Positions 45,116 to 53,549 of a stretch of DNA of 64,000 nucleotides are shown here, in pieces. Position 1 is the stretch's first letter, and each line of letters starts with the position of its first letter. The notes below the pieces were generated by a model. The model had not been told where the DNA came from. It saw only the letters and a program-made list of their open reading frames with translations, and ran no database searches. Origin of the DNA: Leptofilum sp965223285 (GTDB lineage: Bacteria > Chloroflexota > Anaerolineae > Promineifilales > Promineifilaceae); contig NZ_OZ244997.1 in the NCBI RefSeq assembly GCF_965223285.1, forward strand, positions 62,001 through 126,000, given 5' to 3'. The position numbers and the translations under genes were made by a program.

Positions 45116-45586
45116 TTACTCTTCAACAACGATGGTTACAGAATCACCATCTGCGTACTCTTCATGCGTGTCGATGGACATGAACACAGAGACCTCATGC
45201 TCACCAGGGTCTAAGCCGGGCAAAGCCTGGTCGGTGTTGCCCCCCATCACCATGCCAAAGGAGACGCCATCCACATACACATGCCAATGGTTCCCATCTT
45301 CACCTAGCACAAAATTGTCCACTTCTACTTCAATCAACACCTGATCAAGCGTGTTAAAAGTCGCGCCCTCCTCTGGGGAAATGATTGAAATGGTTGCCCC
45401 TCCTTCGTTGGGAATGCGGTCTGGCTTGTCTTCGTGATCATGACTGGCGTCGTCCATCTCTTCCATAGATTCACCGTCGGCATCAGGCTCAGGGTCACCC
45501 GCGCCAGAACAAGCTACCAGAACAAAACCGGCAAAAAGCAATCCAATCAACAGCCACGTACGAATGAGGGTGTTTTTATTTAGCAT
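45116..45586 (-). CDS. Copper-cluster lipoprotein, hypothetical
   Basis: 156 residues with a lipobox (FVLVACSG), an acidic Glu/Asp/His-rich stretch (EEMDDASHDHEDKPD), and a beta-rich domain with DNFVLGEDGNHWHVYVDG and GEHEVSVFMSIDTHEEY. The HWHVYVDG segment resembles DUF4399-type domains. His and Asp content suggests metal binding. AAGGAAA precedes the ATG. Confidence 0.65.
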   Translation of the reverse strand: MLNKNTLIRTWLLIGLLFAGFVLVACSGAGDPEPDADGESMEEMDDASHDHEDKPDRIPNEGGATISIISPEEGATFNTLDQVLIEVEVDNFVLGEDGNHWHVYVDGVSFGMVMGGNTDQALPGLDPGEHEVSVFMSIDTHEEYADGDSVTIVVEE

Positions 45587-45702
45587 AATATTTCCTTGAA
45601 ACGTCGGGCCAGCACAATCTTTGATCTTGCTGGCAACTATTTGAGTTTGTTTTTATTTTAGGCAGATTTGGGCGCAACGGCCGTTCCCTCAAAAATCTCT
45701 CA

Positions 45703-46302
45703 TTAGCCAGAACGACGACGCAGCAGCCCAACCAAACCAAGCAAAATGCCAGCCAGCCCTGCTCCACTACCCACAAAAGACCAGGTTCGGGCAGTTTGCA
45801 GCTCAGCCTCAAGCTGCGTCACCTGCTCTTGCAAGGCGATGGTGTCCGGCAGCGGCTGCGGAAAATGTAACGTGCTGGCAGGTAGCACCTCTTCGGGATC
45901 GACCGTCGCGTCTACCTCGGCGTTGGGCAAACTGCCAAACAGCCGCACGGTGTAAGCACCCCGTACGGTGGGGAAAAGCGTCGCCGTATACAAGCCCGGC
46001 GTCTCGGTGGGATTCATGTTCACCCGCCAGGTTCGTCCTGCATACAGCACTTCTAAATCCAGCGTCGCTTCGGCCCCGGCCACCGGCTGCTTCTCTTCGG
46101 TCACTTCAATGGTTAGTGCATTCCGCTCGCCAACGATGGGTGGCTCTTGCAGCCACCCCACCACAATAGCATATGGACCGACTTCAACCCGGGTGTGTGC
46201 CAGAGCAGTGCCACTGGTTTGGGTTAAGGTGAGCAGGGCCAGAAAAACGGCCGTTCCCCACAAAACGATTTTCCGAACTTGGTGGGCAAGTTGCGTTGTC
46301 AT
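45703..46302 (-). CDS. YtkA-like secreted membrane-anchored protein
   Basis: 199 residues with a signal peptide ending TALAHTRVEVGPY, a beta-sandwich of the YtkA/FixH-like type (ALTIEVTEEKQPVAGAEATL), a coiled segment, and a C-terminal helix (GAGLAGILLGLVGLLRRR). The His just after the signal cleavage site resembles CopC-like copper ligands. Its place in the copper cluster fits copper delivery or assembly at the outer membrane face. Confidence 0.6.
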   Translation of the reverse strand: MTTQLAHQVRKIVLWGTAVFLALLTLTQTSGTALAHTRVEVGPYAIVVGWLQEPPIVGERNALTIEVTEEKQPVAGAEATLDLEVLYAGRTWRVNMNPTETPGLYTATLFPTVRGAYTVRLFGSLPNAEVDATVDPEEVLPASTLHFPQPLPDTIALQEQVTQLEAELQTARTWSFVGSGAGLAGILLGLVGLLRRRSG

Positions 46303-46472
46303 AGATTATTTCCTGTTTATGTAAACTGTTTGCACTATCTTCTTATTGGGTTCATGATAATCGGCAGCAATCCCAGTTTCAACTGTCTCTCATCTGCAAT
46401 CATCTGCTGCCCAAGTGGGAATACAGAAAAGCTCTAATTCCCGCTGAGCTTGTCTAACAGGCTTGAAGGAAA

Positions 46473-46796
46473 TCAGGCAAAATGAGGAGGTGGTGTGGGA
46501 GGGGGTTCAGAAAACAACAAGGGCTGCTGCCAATGGAGCCGCCAAGGGTAAAAAGAACTTCGGCTAGCCGCCAGCAAAAAGGCCGCTGTCACCAAAAAAG
46601 CAAGCGAAAAATAGTTTACCAGGGTGACAACGACCGCATTTGTTATATCAAATTGTTGCGGCATCTCATCAACAGTCATTGCCTGTTGTGGGGCAGGCTG
46701 CACTGGCACCAAGCAGACGCAAGTGTACACGCCTGCCGGAGTCACCCCCAGGTACGCTAAAAACAAAACAACAAAGATGAGACGAGAACGCAGCAT
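46473..46796 (-). CDS. Small membrane protein, hypothetical
   Basis: 107 residues: a helix at about 5-25 ending YTCVCLV, a second helix at about 55-80 (VTLVNYFSLAFLVTAAFLLA), and a Pro-rich tail (PPPTPPPHFA). CxC after the first helix is possibly a metal site. It is co-directional with the copper genes. No family is recognised. Confidence 0.45.
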   Translation of the reverse strand: MLRSRLIFVVLFLAYLGVTPAGVYTCVCLVPVQPAPQQAMTVDEMPQQFDITNAVVVTLVNYFSLAFLVTAAFLLAASRSSFYPWRLHWQQPLLFSEPPPTPPPHFA

Positions 46797-46810
46797 AAAA
46801 TAACAGAGGC

Positions 46811-47353
46811 TTATGGCAGCGGGACGCCAACACCCTGCACACAGGCACCACCCAGTTCAGGGGTTGTTGGCCCAAGCCGGTACCGCTCAATAAAATCTTC
46901 AATACGGCCGTCATCTGCCGAATCAACCTCAAGCTGAAAACCCCAGGCCGTTACAATAACCGGGCTTCGCTGCCCTTCATACGGGCTAAGCAACAAAAAT
47001 GATTGGCTACGTGCCACCTCAGCCAATTGCGCCACATCATCTGCCGGTAAATCAGGCTGGTAAGTAATCCAAACCGCCCCATGCTCCATCGAATGCACTG
47101 CGTTCCCCGCATCAATTGGTTCCGCATAGATGCCACAATTTTGCCAAATGCCAAAATGCTCACCACCGGCTGGCGGCACTTCTAATCCATCAAACACCAA
47201 TGTATCATCATGCCCCCGCGCCGGACGTGGAAACTGCACAACGCCTTCAATTGGCCGATCTGGCCGTACATTGAGGAACACAATAATTGCCAGGCCCACC
47301 ACGCCCACCAAAGCCATACCCAAAATGATCAAGTTTCTACGATTGCTAAACAT
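46811..47353 (-). CDS. DUF3105-domain protein
   Basis: About 180 residues: one N-terminal helix (LIILGMALVGVVGLAIIVFL), then the DUF3105 pattern NCGIYAEP, HSMEHGAVWITYQPDLP and TAWGFQLEVDSADDGRI. TTTTTGGAG precedes the ATG at 47353. The domain is found in many bacteria and its function is unknown; the two conserved His and the Cys could bind a metal. It is paralogous to the next upstream gene. Confidence 0.8.
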   Translation of the reverse strand: MFSNRRNLIILGMALVGVVGLAIIVFLNVRPDRPIEGVVQFPRPARGHDDTLVFDGLEVPPAGGEHFGIWQNCGIYAEPIDAGNAVHSMEHGAVWITYQPDLPADDVAQLAEVARSQSFLLLSPYEGQRSPVIVTAWGFQLEVDSADDGRIEDFIERYRLGPTTPELGGACVQGVGVPLP

Positions 47354-47518
47354 CCTCTGCTCCAAAAAATAAGAATCTACCCGAAAAGCCACAGGCCTGT
47401 GCTGAGCAAAATCGAAGTAGGAAAAAGAGAAATCAGAGAATAAAACCGCGCCTCAAAAATCTCTGTGTGCTCTGTGGCCAATAAATAATTGAACAGATAG
47501 TAGTAATAGTAAGTTCAA

Positions 47519-48121
47519 CTACCCAATTGGTGTTCCTATGCCCCCAGAACAGCTTGCGCCAGACTCTGGTCCGCGCACCTGCTGGTAACGGTCGATGAAT
47601 TCGGCAACACGGGCATCATCTGCCGAATCTACCGCTAGCTGCCTATCCCAAACGGTTAGCACAATGGGGCTGGTTTGGTCGGGGTACGGATTCAGTAGCA
47701 TGTAAGGATCACCGCTGGCTATTGCCTGCAAGGCCACTACCTGGTCGGTAGGTAAATCAGGATTGTACGTTATCCACACGGCGCCATGCTCCATAGAATG
47801 AATGGCATATTGACCAGAAACCGGCGTGTCGTAAATGCCGCAATTTTGCCAAACAGAAGCATGAGGTCCACCCATTGGGGGCAGCCCACCAAAGGAGATT
47901 TCCAAGCTATCATCATGTTGATTGGACGCCGCAGCTTCTACGACCGTTGTCCCCTCCACCTCAGGACGCGTTGCCCGGTAAATAAGCAGGCCAATGAGAG
48001 CAACAACCACAACCCCAATTGGCACCCACAGCCGCAACGCTTTCATGCGCTTCTCACGCGCCACCTGTTCCCGCCGAATTTCCCGTTTACTCCGCTTTCG
48101 CCCAGATGATGATTTGCTCAC
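47519..48121 (-). CDS. DUF3105-domain protein (paralogue)
   Basis: 200 residues starting with GTG (GGAGA upstream). A basic N-terminus (GRKRSKREIRREQVAREKR), one helix, then the DUF3105 pattern NCGIYDTPV, HSMEHGAVWITYNPDLP, LAVDSADDARV. About half the conserved positions match the 46811-47353 protein. A fragment of a common CTCTGTG..CTCTGTGG spacer repeat lies between the two genes at about 47460. Confidence 0.8.
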   Translation of the reverse strand: MSKSSSGRKRSKREIRREQVAREKRMKALRLWVPIGVVVVALIGLLIYRATRPEVEGTTVVEAAASNQHDDSLEISFGGLPPMGGPHASVWQNCGIYDTPVSGQYAIHSMEHGAVWITYNPDLPTDQVVALQAIASGDPYMLLNPYPDQTSPIVLTVWDRQLAVDSADDARVAEFIDRYQQVRGPESGASCSGGIGTPIG

Positions 48122-48233
48122 GTTTTTTCTCCAAGTGGTTTTGTTGAATCGGCCACAATTATCCTCAGGATCATTGATCTATCAATAATGTTCATGAATG
48201 TTCATGTTCGTCTCAGGCTACATTAGCTTTTTG

Positions 48234-48266
48234 GAAATAAAAACCACCAGGTCATGAACCTGGCGG
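48234..48266 (-). terminator. Intrinsic terminator after copA
   Basis: On the minus strand CCGCCAGGT pairs with ACCTGGTGG (one G-T wobble, 5-nt loop), followed by TTTTTATTT. It lies 63 bp after the copA stop, so copA may end one transcript and the DUF3105 genes start another. Confidence 0.75.
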
Positions 48267-48328
48267 CTGTTACACCTGTAGTTTATTATCTACGGCCTAT
48301 TGGCCATAGCCTGTTGCTCATGAGAAAT

Positions 48329-50851
48329 TTACACCTGCAAACGTCGCAATCTTAGCGCATTTGTAACCACGCTGATGCTGGAAAAAGCCATCGCGCCAGC
48401 AGCCAAAATGGGGTGCAACTGCTTCAAAAAGTCCGGTGCCCAGGCAAACGGAGCCAAAATACCCGCTGCCACAGGAATGAGAACCGTGTTGTAACCAAAT
48501 GCCCAAACCAGATTTTCGCGAATGTTGCGCATCGTTGCCTTGGACAAGTGAATGGCCTGCGGCACGCTGCGCAAATCGCCGCGCATCAGGGTGACATCGG
48601 CCGTTTCCATGGCAACATCGGTGCCAGTACCAATGGCCAACCCCACGTCTGCCTGAGCCAAAGCGGGGGCATCGTTGATGCCATCTCCAACCATGCCAAC
48701 GCTGTATCCTTCTTCTTGTAGCTGCTTCACATAGCTCACTTTGTCACCCGGCAACACCTCGGCAAAGACGCGGTCGATGCCCACTTCGGCCGCAATGGCA
48801 TTGGCCGTTGCCTGGTTATCGCCCGTCATCATCACAACGGTGAGGCCACGCGCTTTCATCGCTTCTACAGCCTCTTTGGAACCTTCCTTAATGATGTCAG
48901 CCACGCCAATGACGGCACTGGCTTGACCATCAACGGCCAGCCACATGGCGGTTTTGGCTTCGTCTTGCAACGCCTGGGCTTTGGCTTCTAGCCCGTTGAG
49001 GTGGACACCCTCACGCTGCATCAGCCGCAAATTGCCGAGGAGAACGGAACGGCCGTTTACCTCCGCCGCGACCCCATGACCAGCAATGCCAGAAAAATTG
49101 GTGGGCTCGTCCAAGGGCAGCCCTTTTTCTTGCGCCGCCCGCACAATTGCCTCACCAAGCGGATGCTCCGAGCCACGCTCTGCGCTGGCAGCTAGCTGCA
49201 ACCAGTGATCAGTAGACCGGTTATCGGTAATCAGTGAATCGGTTGCTACTGACTGTTCACCGATTACTGAATACTGATTACTGATTACGATATCCGTAAC
49301 AGTTGGTTCGCCGCGCGTAATTGTGCCGGTTTTATCCAAAACGATGGCGTTGAGCTTTTGCACTTGCTCTAGCGCGGTGCTACTTTTGAACAAAATGCCC
49401 TTCTCGGCTCCCTTGCCCATGCCCACCATAATGGAGGTTGGCGTGGCCAGCCCCATGGCACACGGACAGGCGATGACGAGTACGGCCGTCAGCCGAATCA
49501 GTGCCGGAACAAAACCGGCATCGCTAAACAGCCAAATCACAAAAGTCAGGATAGCGACGCCAATTACAAACGGTACAAAGTAAGCAGCCACCTGGTCTAC
49601 CACCCGCTGGATTGGGGCTTTGCTGCCCTGCGCTTGCTCAACCAGCTTGATGATTTGCGCCAGGGCGGTCTCTTTGCCAACTTTGGTCGCTTCAAATTTG
49701 AGCAGGCCCTGCTTGTTCAGCGTGGCCCCAATCAGTTCATCCCCTGGTTCTTTGCTTACAGGCAAAGATTCTCCGGTGAGCATGGATTCGTCTACGGCAG
49801 AACGGCCGTCTACCACCACGCCATCCACCGGAATTTTTTCACCCGGTCGGACAATAACCACATCACCCTGCACCACTTCCGCAATCGGAATGTCCAACTC
49901 TTGGCCCTGCCGCACCACGCGGGCGGTTTTAGCCTGCAAGCCCATGAGCTGCTTAATCGCCTCACTCGTCCGCCCTTTGGCGCGCGCCTCTAGCAGCTTA
50001 CCCAGCACAATCAGGGTGATAATCACCGCAGATGTTTCAAAGTAAACGTGATCGCCCAGCGCAGTGCTGTTCCAGAAGGTTTGGGCCAGCAAGATGGCTA
50101 CGCTGTAAAAGTAAGCTACCGAGGAACCCATTGCCACCAACACATCCATGTTGGCACTGCCGTTGCGCAAACTTTTGTACGCGCCAACATAATAATCCCA
50201 GCCCACATAAAACTGAACGGGTGTGGCCAAAACCAAAAAGAGCCAGTTAACCCAAGTGGCATGTGCCCAATGCCCAATGAGGCCAAAATCACGGCTCATG
50301 CTGAACAGAAAGAGCGGCAACGAGAAAATAACACCGACCAGAAGCCTTGTTTTTTGGTGCTGAATTTCGGCCTCGCGGGCGGCGGCCTCAGCATCTTCCA
50401 AATCGTCGTCGCTGGCAGATTCCACCACGTCGTACCCGGCGCGGCGCACAGCGGCCACCATTTCGGCTCGGCTTACCGTTCCGGGTGCGTAAGAAACGGC
50501 CGCTTTCTCACTGGCATAATTCACGCTGGCCGACAGCACGCCGTCCACCTTGTTTAAGGCACGCTCAATGTTGGCGGCGCAGTTGGCACAGGTCATCCCC
50601 AGCAGCGGCAGTTCGAGCTCGGCCGTGGGAATCTCATATCCAGCCCGTTTCACGCGCTCGATAACGGCCGTCGTCACCTCTTGCCCCTTCACCACCGCAG
50701 GATCGTAGCTAAAGGTCACTTTTTCGTTCGCGTAATTAACGATGGCGTTGGTGACGCCTTCCACTCTCTTTGAATTTCGCTCGACTGATGCCACACAGTT
50801 GGCACAGGTCATGCCCAACACGGGCAGCGTAATTTGTTTTTCTGTAGACAC
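48329..50851 (-). CDS. copA: Copper-translocating P-type ATPase
   Basis: About 840 residues. Two N-terminal heavy-metal domains each have GMTCANC. The membrane part has the Cu(I) motif CPCAMGLATP, the phosphorylation site DKTGTITRGEP, and the hinge GDGINDAPALA. The GTG at 50851 has AAGGATGG upstream. An odd 25-residue insertion (NQYSVIGEQSVATDS...DNRSTDH) between the P-domain motif and the SEHPLGEAI motif is encoded by a TAATCAGT-type intergenic repeat (49205-49290). It exports Cu(I) from the cytoplasm and should be under CsoR control. Confidence 0.95.
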   Translation of the reverse strand: MSTEKQITLPVLGMTCANCVASVERNSKRVEGVTNAIVNYANEKVTFSYDPAVVKGQEVTTAVIERVKRAGYEIPTAELELPLLGMTCANCAANIERALNKVDGVLSASVNYASEKAAVSYAPGTVSRAEMVAAVRRAGYDVVESASDDDLEDAEAAAREAEIQHQKTRLLVGVIFSLPLFLFSMSRDFGLIGHWAHATWVNWLFLVLATPVQFYVGWDYYVGAYKSLRNGSANMDVLVAMGSSVAYFYSVAILLAQTFWNSTALGDHVYFETSAVIITLIVLGKLLEARAKGRTSEAIKQLMGLQAKTARVVRQGQELDIPIAEVVQGDVVIVRPGEKIPVDGVVVDGRSAVDESMLTGESLPVSKEPGDELIGATLNKQGLLKFEATKVGKETALAQIIKLVEQAQGSKAPIQRVVDQVAAYFVPFVIGVAILTFVIWLFSDAGFVPALIRLTAVLVIACPCAMGLATPTSIMVGMGKGAEKGILFKSSTALEQVQKLNAIVLDKTGTITRGEPTVTDIVISNQYSVIGEQSVATDSLITDNRSTDHWLQLAASAERGSEHPLGEAIVRAAQEKGLPLDEPTNFSGIAGHGVAAEVNGRSVLLGNLRLMQREGVHLNGLEAKAQALQDEAKTAMWLAVDGQASAVIGVADIIKEGSKEAVEAMKARGLTVVMMTGDNQATANAIAAEVGIDRVFAEVLPGDKVSYVKQLQEEGYSVGMVGDGINDAPALAQADVGLAIGTGTDVAMETADVTLMRGDLRSVPQAIHLSKATMRNIRENLVWAFGYNTVLIPVAAGILAPFAWAPDFLKQLHPILAAGAMAFSSISVVTNALRLRRLQV

Positions 50852-50984
50852 GATTCCATCCTTGCAGCTACAGAGAGCTAAGTGCCCATTCGCCAATTCC
50901 AAGCTGTGGAACAGCCACTATTCTGCGGATGGGCTTAAAGTAGCCGTTCAATCCCAAAACCATTAAGATAATTCCGAACGGCTA

Positions 50985-51326
50985 TTATTCATTATTTTGC
51001 GACCAAAATAGAAGCAGGATGAGAATAATCTCAACCATTTTGGTCATCAAACCCAGTCCATCTTCCATCCACAGGCCGCCACGATGGGTAACAAAGTAAA
51101 GCACAATGGTAACGGCCGTATAGCCGATCAATCCCCACCTAATTACAGGTCGCAAAGGTACCAGGCGCGGCAGCGGCAGAAACAACATAGCAAGCAAGGC
51201 AATATACCCCAAGCCGTTCAGGATTAAGAGTGGGCGTGCAAGCAAGAGGTGGATGACGGCCGTAACAAGCCCAAACCCAATAATTGCAAAGTCTGCTTTG
51301 CTGAGACTGCCAAGATATTTCGACAT
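50985..51326 (-). CDS. Small membrane protein in the copper operon
   Basis: 113 residues with four hydrophobic segments. Its ATG overlaps the copZ stop (TAATG), so the two are surely coupled. No metal motif is obvious. Its role is unknown; coupling to copZ makes a copper-related membrane role plausible. Confidence 0.65.
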   Translation of the reverse strand: MSKYLGSLSKADFAIIGFGLVTAVIHLLLARPLLILNGLGYIALLAMLFLPLPRLVPLRPVIRWGLIGYTAVTIVLYFVTHRGGLWMEDGLGLMTKMVEIILILLLFWSQNNE

Positions 51327-51547
51327 TAGCTAATCTGAATCAAACCCTCTGGCGGGTAATTAATCTCTTGCAGGAGTGCTTGAATTTTCTCCCAGGACGC
51401 AGGATCATCCCAGGCAACCGTTACTTGCTTGGTCTCCTGTTCTGCCTTCACGCTTTGTACGCCTGCCAATTCGCCCAACTCCGTTTCGATGGCGTGGGTG
51501 CAGTGGCCGCAGCTAATGTTAGGCACTGTAAATGTTTTTTTAGTCAT
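51326..51547 (-). CDS. copZ: CopZ-like copper chaperone (HMA domain)
   Basis: 73 residues forming a single heavy-metal-associated domain: KTFTVPNISCGHCTHAI at residues 4-20, with CxxC (CGHC) as the Cu(I) site in place of the usual MxCxxC. It ends with YPPEGLIQIS. It should carry copper to CopA or CsoR. Confidence 0.85.
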   Translation of the reverse strand: MTKKTFTVPNISCGHCTHAIETELGELAGVQSVKAEQETKQVTVAWDDPASWEKIQALLQEINYPPEGLIQIS

Positions 51548-51636
51548 GAGTGTCTCCTATTAAAAATTGATAGTAGCTGGTAGTTAGCGGCTTGTAGTTG
51601 GTTAGCAACACAAGGCCAACAACTATCCACCAGCCC

Positions 51637-51915
51637 CTAAATCTTGTTAGACATGGTGAAAACGCTGGTAATTTCTTGCAGCACCCGCTCACGTTCATCT
51701 GGCTCATCATTACGAATGGCCGTGGTAACGCAAGTATGCAAATGATTATCCAGAATCATCGAACTCACTTTGTTTAGAGCCGCCTGCACAGCTTGCACTT
51801 GCTTGATGACATCAATGCAATAAATATCTTCGGCCACCATGCGTTCGATGCCTTTCAAATGGCCAGCCGCACTGGCTATTCGTTGGGTCACTGCTTTCTT
51901 AGTTACGTTGTCCAT
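51637..51915 (-). CDS. csoR: CsoR-family copper-sensing repressor
   Basis: 92 residues. The Cu(I) ligand set of CsoR is visible: Cys in DIYCIDVI, then His and Cys in NHLHTCVT. The helical fold matches (RIASAAGHLKGIERMV, VQAALNKVSSMILDN). The ATG at 51915 has GAGG six bases upstream; a longer in-frame start exists at 51936. Copper binding should release it from the G/C-rich operator just upstream. Confidence 0.92.
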   Translation of the reverse strand: MDNVTKKAVTQRIASAAGHLKGIERMVAEDIYCIDVIKQVQAVQAALNKVSSMILDNHLHTCVTTAIRNDEPDERERVLQEITSVFTMSNKI

Positions 51916-51930
51916 ATCGTCCTCACTCAA

Positions 51931-51956
51931 CCCCACCCCCTATGGGGGGGGGTATA
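51931..51956 (-). promoter_or_regulatory. CsoR-type operator
   Basis: On the minus strand the sequence reads GTATACCCCCCCCCATAGGG followed by GGTGGGG, a G/C-tract pseudo-palindrome like known CsoR sites (TA-CCCCC-x-GGGGG-TA). It lies just before the csoR start, as expected for autoregulation of the copper operon. Confidence 0.75.
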
Positions 51957-52003
51957 CGGCTAAATCATACCACAACTATCGAGTGCTTATCAAATTCACT
52001 TCA

Positions 52004-52669
52004 TTATTCCTCATTTTTGCCATTAATCAGCTGCGTCTGATCATAGAGGGCAGCCGCTTCATAGCGACTATCCACCTCCAACTTCTTCAAGATATTGTGG
52101 ACATGGTTTTTTACCGTGCCCACCTCTATGCACAATTCATCGGCAATCGCTTGGTTACTCATTCCCTCCCCTAAAAAATCCAAAACTTCTTTTTCGCGAG
52201 GTGTCAGCTCCTCAATCAACTCAGCCAGGCCATCCAGGTCTGCACACATTTTTGACAACATATTCAAACGTGTCATAAAAGCCATCACCATATCTGGTGA
52301 AGCAAAAGATTGATCCTTGTGAATGGCACGAATACTTTCAACCAATTCATCAATATCTACTTTCTCTAATACATATCCTTTTGCACCTGCCTCAATATAA
52401 GACAAAATTGTTTGTGGTTCTTCCTCTACCCCGGTAATAACAACTCGAATCCCTGGGTATTTTTCGGCGATCTTTTTTGTTAATTCGAGGGCACCATCAT
52501 CTGGCATATGCACATCGATTGCCATGATCTCACAGCTTTCAGCTTTCTCTATCGCTTCCTCAATTGAAGTTGCATACCCAACCACCTGTAAATCTGGTTC
52601 ATCGCGCAAGGCTGAAGCCATGATGCTGCAAATCAGCCTGGTCCTATTTACCACTAAAATCTGTATCAT
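52004..52669 (-). CDS. NarL/FixJ-family response regulator
   Basis: About 221 residues: a receiver domain with phosphoacceptor Asp in IMAIDVHMPDDGAL and Lys in GYVLEKVDI, and a LuxR-type HTH with LTPREKEVLDFLGEGMSNQA, then IADELCIEVGTVKNHVHNIL. The ATG at 52669 begins the first strand; earlier starts exist up to 52702. No kinase is adjacent. It is divergent from the CsbD-GlsB stress genes. Confidence 0.9.
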   Translation of the reverse strand: MIQILVVNRTRLICSIMASALRDEPDLQVVGYATSIEEAIEKAESCEIMAIDVHMPDDGALELTKKIAEKYPGIRVVITGVEEEPQTILSYIEAGAKGYVLEKVDIDELVESIRAIHKDQSFASPDMVMAFMTRLNMLSKMCADLDGLAELIEELTPREKEVLDFLGEGMSNQAIADELCIEVGTVKNHVHNILKKLEVDSRYEAAALYDQTQLINGKNEE

Positions 52670-52909
52670 GCCTGATTCCTTTGCCTCTGTCGGCAATATC
52701 AAGATAGAGAAGACACCTCGCGTTCACAAATAACATTCGACCACTGGAAAAGCTAATGAAATGAAAAGTTTCGGTAGAAATAAATTTGTATCCTGAGTTT
52801 ATATCTAAGATACATGGCGACAAACCTAATGCGCCTCTAGAGTACGTAAACCTGAACCGAATTGGGCTTCAGGCTAAACATTTAACATATTATGCACGAA
52901 GGAGAAAAA

Positions 52910-53113
52910 ATGAACGAAGATATTTTAAAGGGCAAGTGGGAGCAAATTAAAGGACAGGTTCGTCAGAAATGGGGTGAACTTACAGATGACGATGTCGATC
53001 GGATTGCAGGTAAACGTCAGGAATTGGTTGGCGTTATTCAAGAACGATACGGCCGTGCACAAGAAGAAGCGGAAAAAGAAGTTGACGAATTTCTGACAGC
53101 TTATACAGAATAA
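52910..53113 (+). CDS. CsbD-family stress protein
   Basis: 67 residues matching CsbD: ILKGKWEQIKGQVRQKWGEL, then DDDVDRIAGKRQELVGVIQE, then AEKEVDEF. AAGGAG precedes the ATG at 52910. CsbD proteins are induced by general stress; their action is unknown. It is followed 20 bp on by the GlsB-like gene and faces the NarL-type regulator, which may control both. Confidence 0.88.
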   Translation: MNEDILKGKWEQIKGQVRQKWGELTDDDVDRIAGKRQELVGVIQERYGRAQEEAEKEVDEFLTAYTE

Positions 53114-53132
53114 CGAAGCAAGGAGATTAGCA

Positions 53133-53393
53133 ATGTCTTTAATAAATATCGTTGCGTGGTTAATTTTTGGCGCAATTGCAGGCTGGATAGCCAGCAAGAT
53201 CATGAATCGTGACAATCAAATGGGAGCCCTTGGGAATATTGTTGTCGGAATAGTTGGGGCCTTTATTGGGGGATTTGTTATGAACACGATTGGCGGCTCG
53301 AATGTTACAGGCTTTAATCTTTACAGTCTACTGGTTGCAATTTTAGGTGCAGTTATTCTGCTCTTTTTAATCGGCGTACTCCGCAAAGTTTGA
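53133..53393 (+). CDS. GlsB/YeaQ/YmgE-family membrane protein
   Basis: 86 residues with three hydrophobic segments and the family's Gly-rich pattern (IFGAIAGWIASKIM, GNIVVGIVGAFIGGFVMN, LLVAILGAVILLFLIG). AAGGAGA precedes the ATG. These small membrane proteins are linked to stress tolerance. It forms a short operon with csbD. Confidence 0.9.
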   Translation: MSLINIVAWLIFGAIAGWIASKIMNRDNQMGALGNIVVGIVGAFIGGFVMNTIGGSNVTGFNLYSLLVAILGAVILLFLIGVLRKV

Positions 53394-53431
53394 CCTCCTC
53401 AATCGGTACTTCTGCCTTATTGACAAAATGA

Positions 53432-53460
53432 TTGACGAAAAAAAGTGAAGCTGCTATACT
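53432..53460 (+). promoter_or_regulatory. Sigma-70-type promoter
   Basis: TTGACG at 53432-53437 and TATACT at 53455-53460 are separated by exactly 17 bp, close to the housekeeping consensus. A second TTGACA lies at 53420. Transcription would start near 53467, just before the hairpin-terminator, 80 bp ahead of the esterase gene. Confidence 0.7.
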
Positions 53461-53466
53461 GTTAGC

Positions 53467-53524
53467 GGCTCCCCCCCCAGAGGTGGTCGGACTAACGCCC
53501 GTTAGTTCGCCACCTCCTTTTTTT
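53467..53524 (+). ncRNA. Short leader or small RNA ending in a strong terminator
   Basis: The predicted transcript of about 58 nt holds a C-run, then GAGGTGG (53480-53486) and an inner stem CGGACTAAC/GTTAGTTCG with loop GCCC, closed by CCACCTC (53510-53516) and a T-run (TTTTTTT). So a promoter and an intrinsic terminator are about 60 bp apart. It may be a small RNA, or an attenuator/riboswitch-like leader for the esterase gene at 53550. No known riboswitch class is recognised. Confidence 0.55.
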
Positions 53525-53549
53525 GCCTATTTGAAATTAGGACGCAACT

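Noticed and set aside
52851..52873. CCTGAA/TTCAGG hairpin upstream of csbD as a riboswitch
   Set aside because: The stem is only six bases and no conserved aptamer features are visible.
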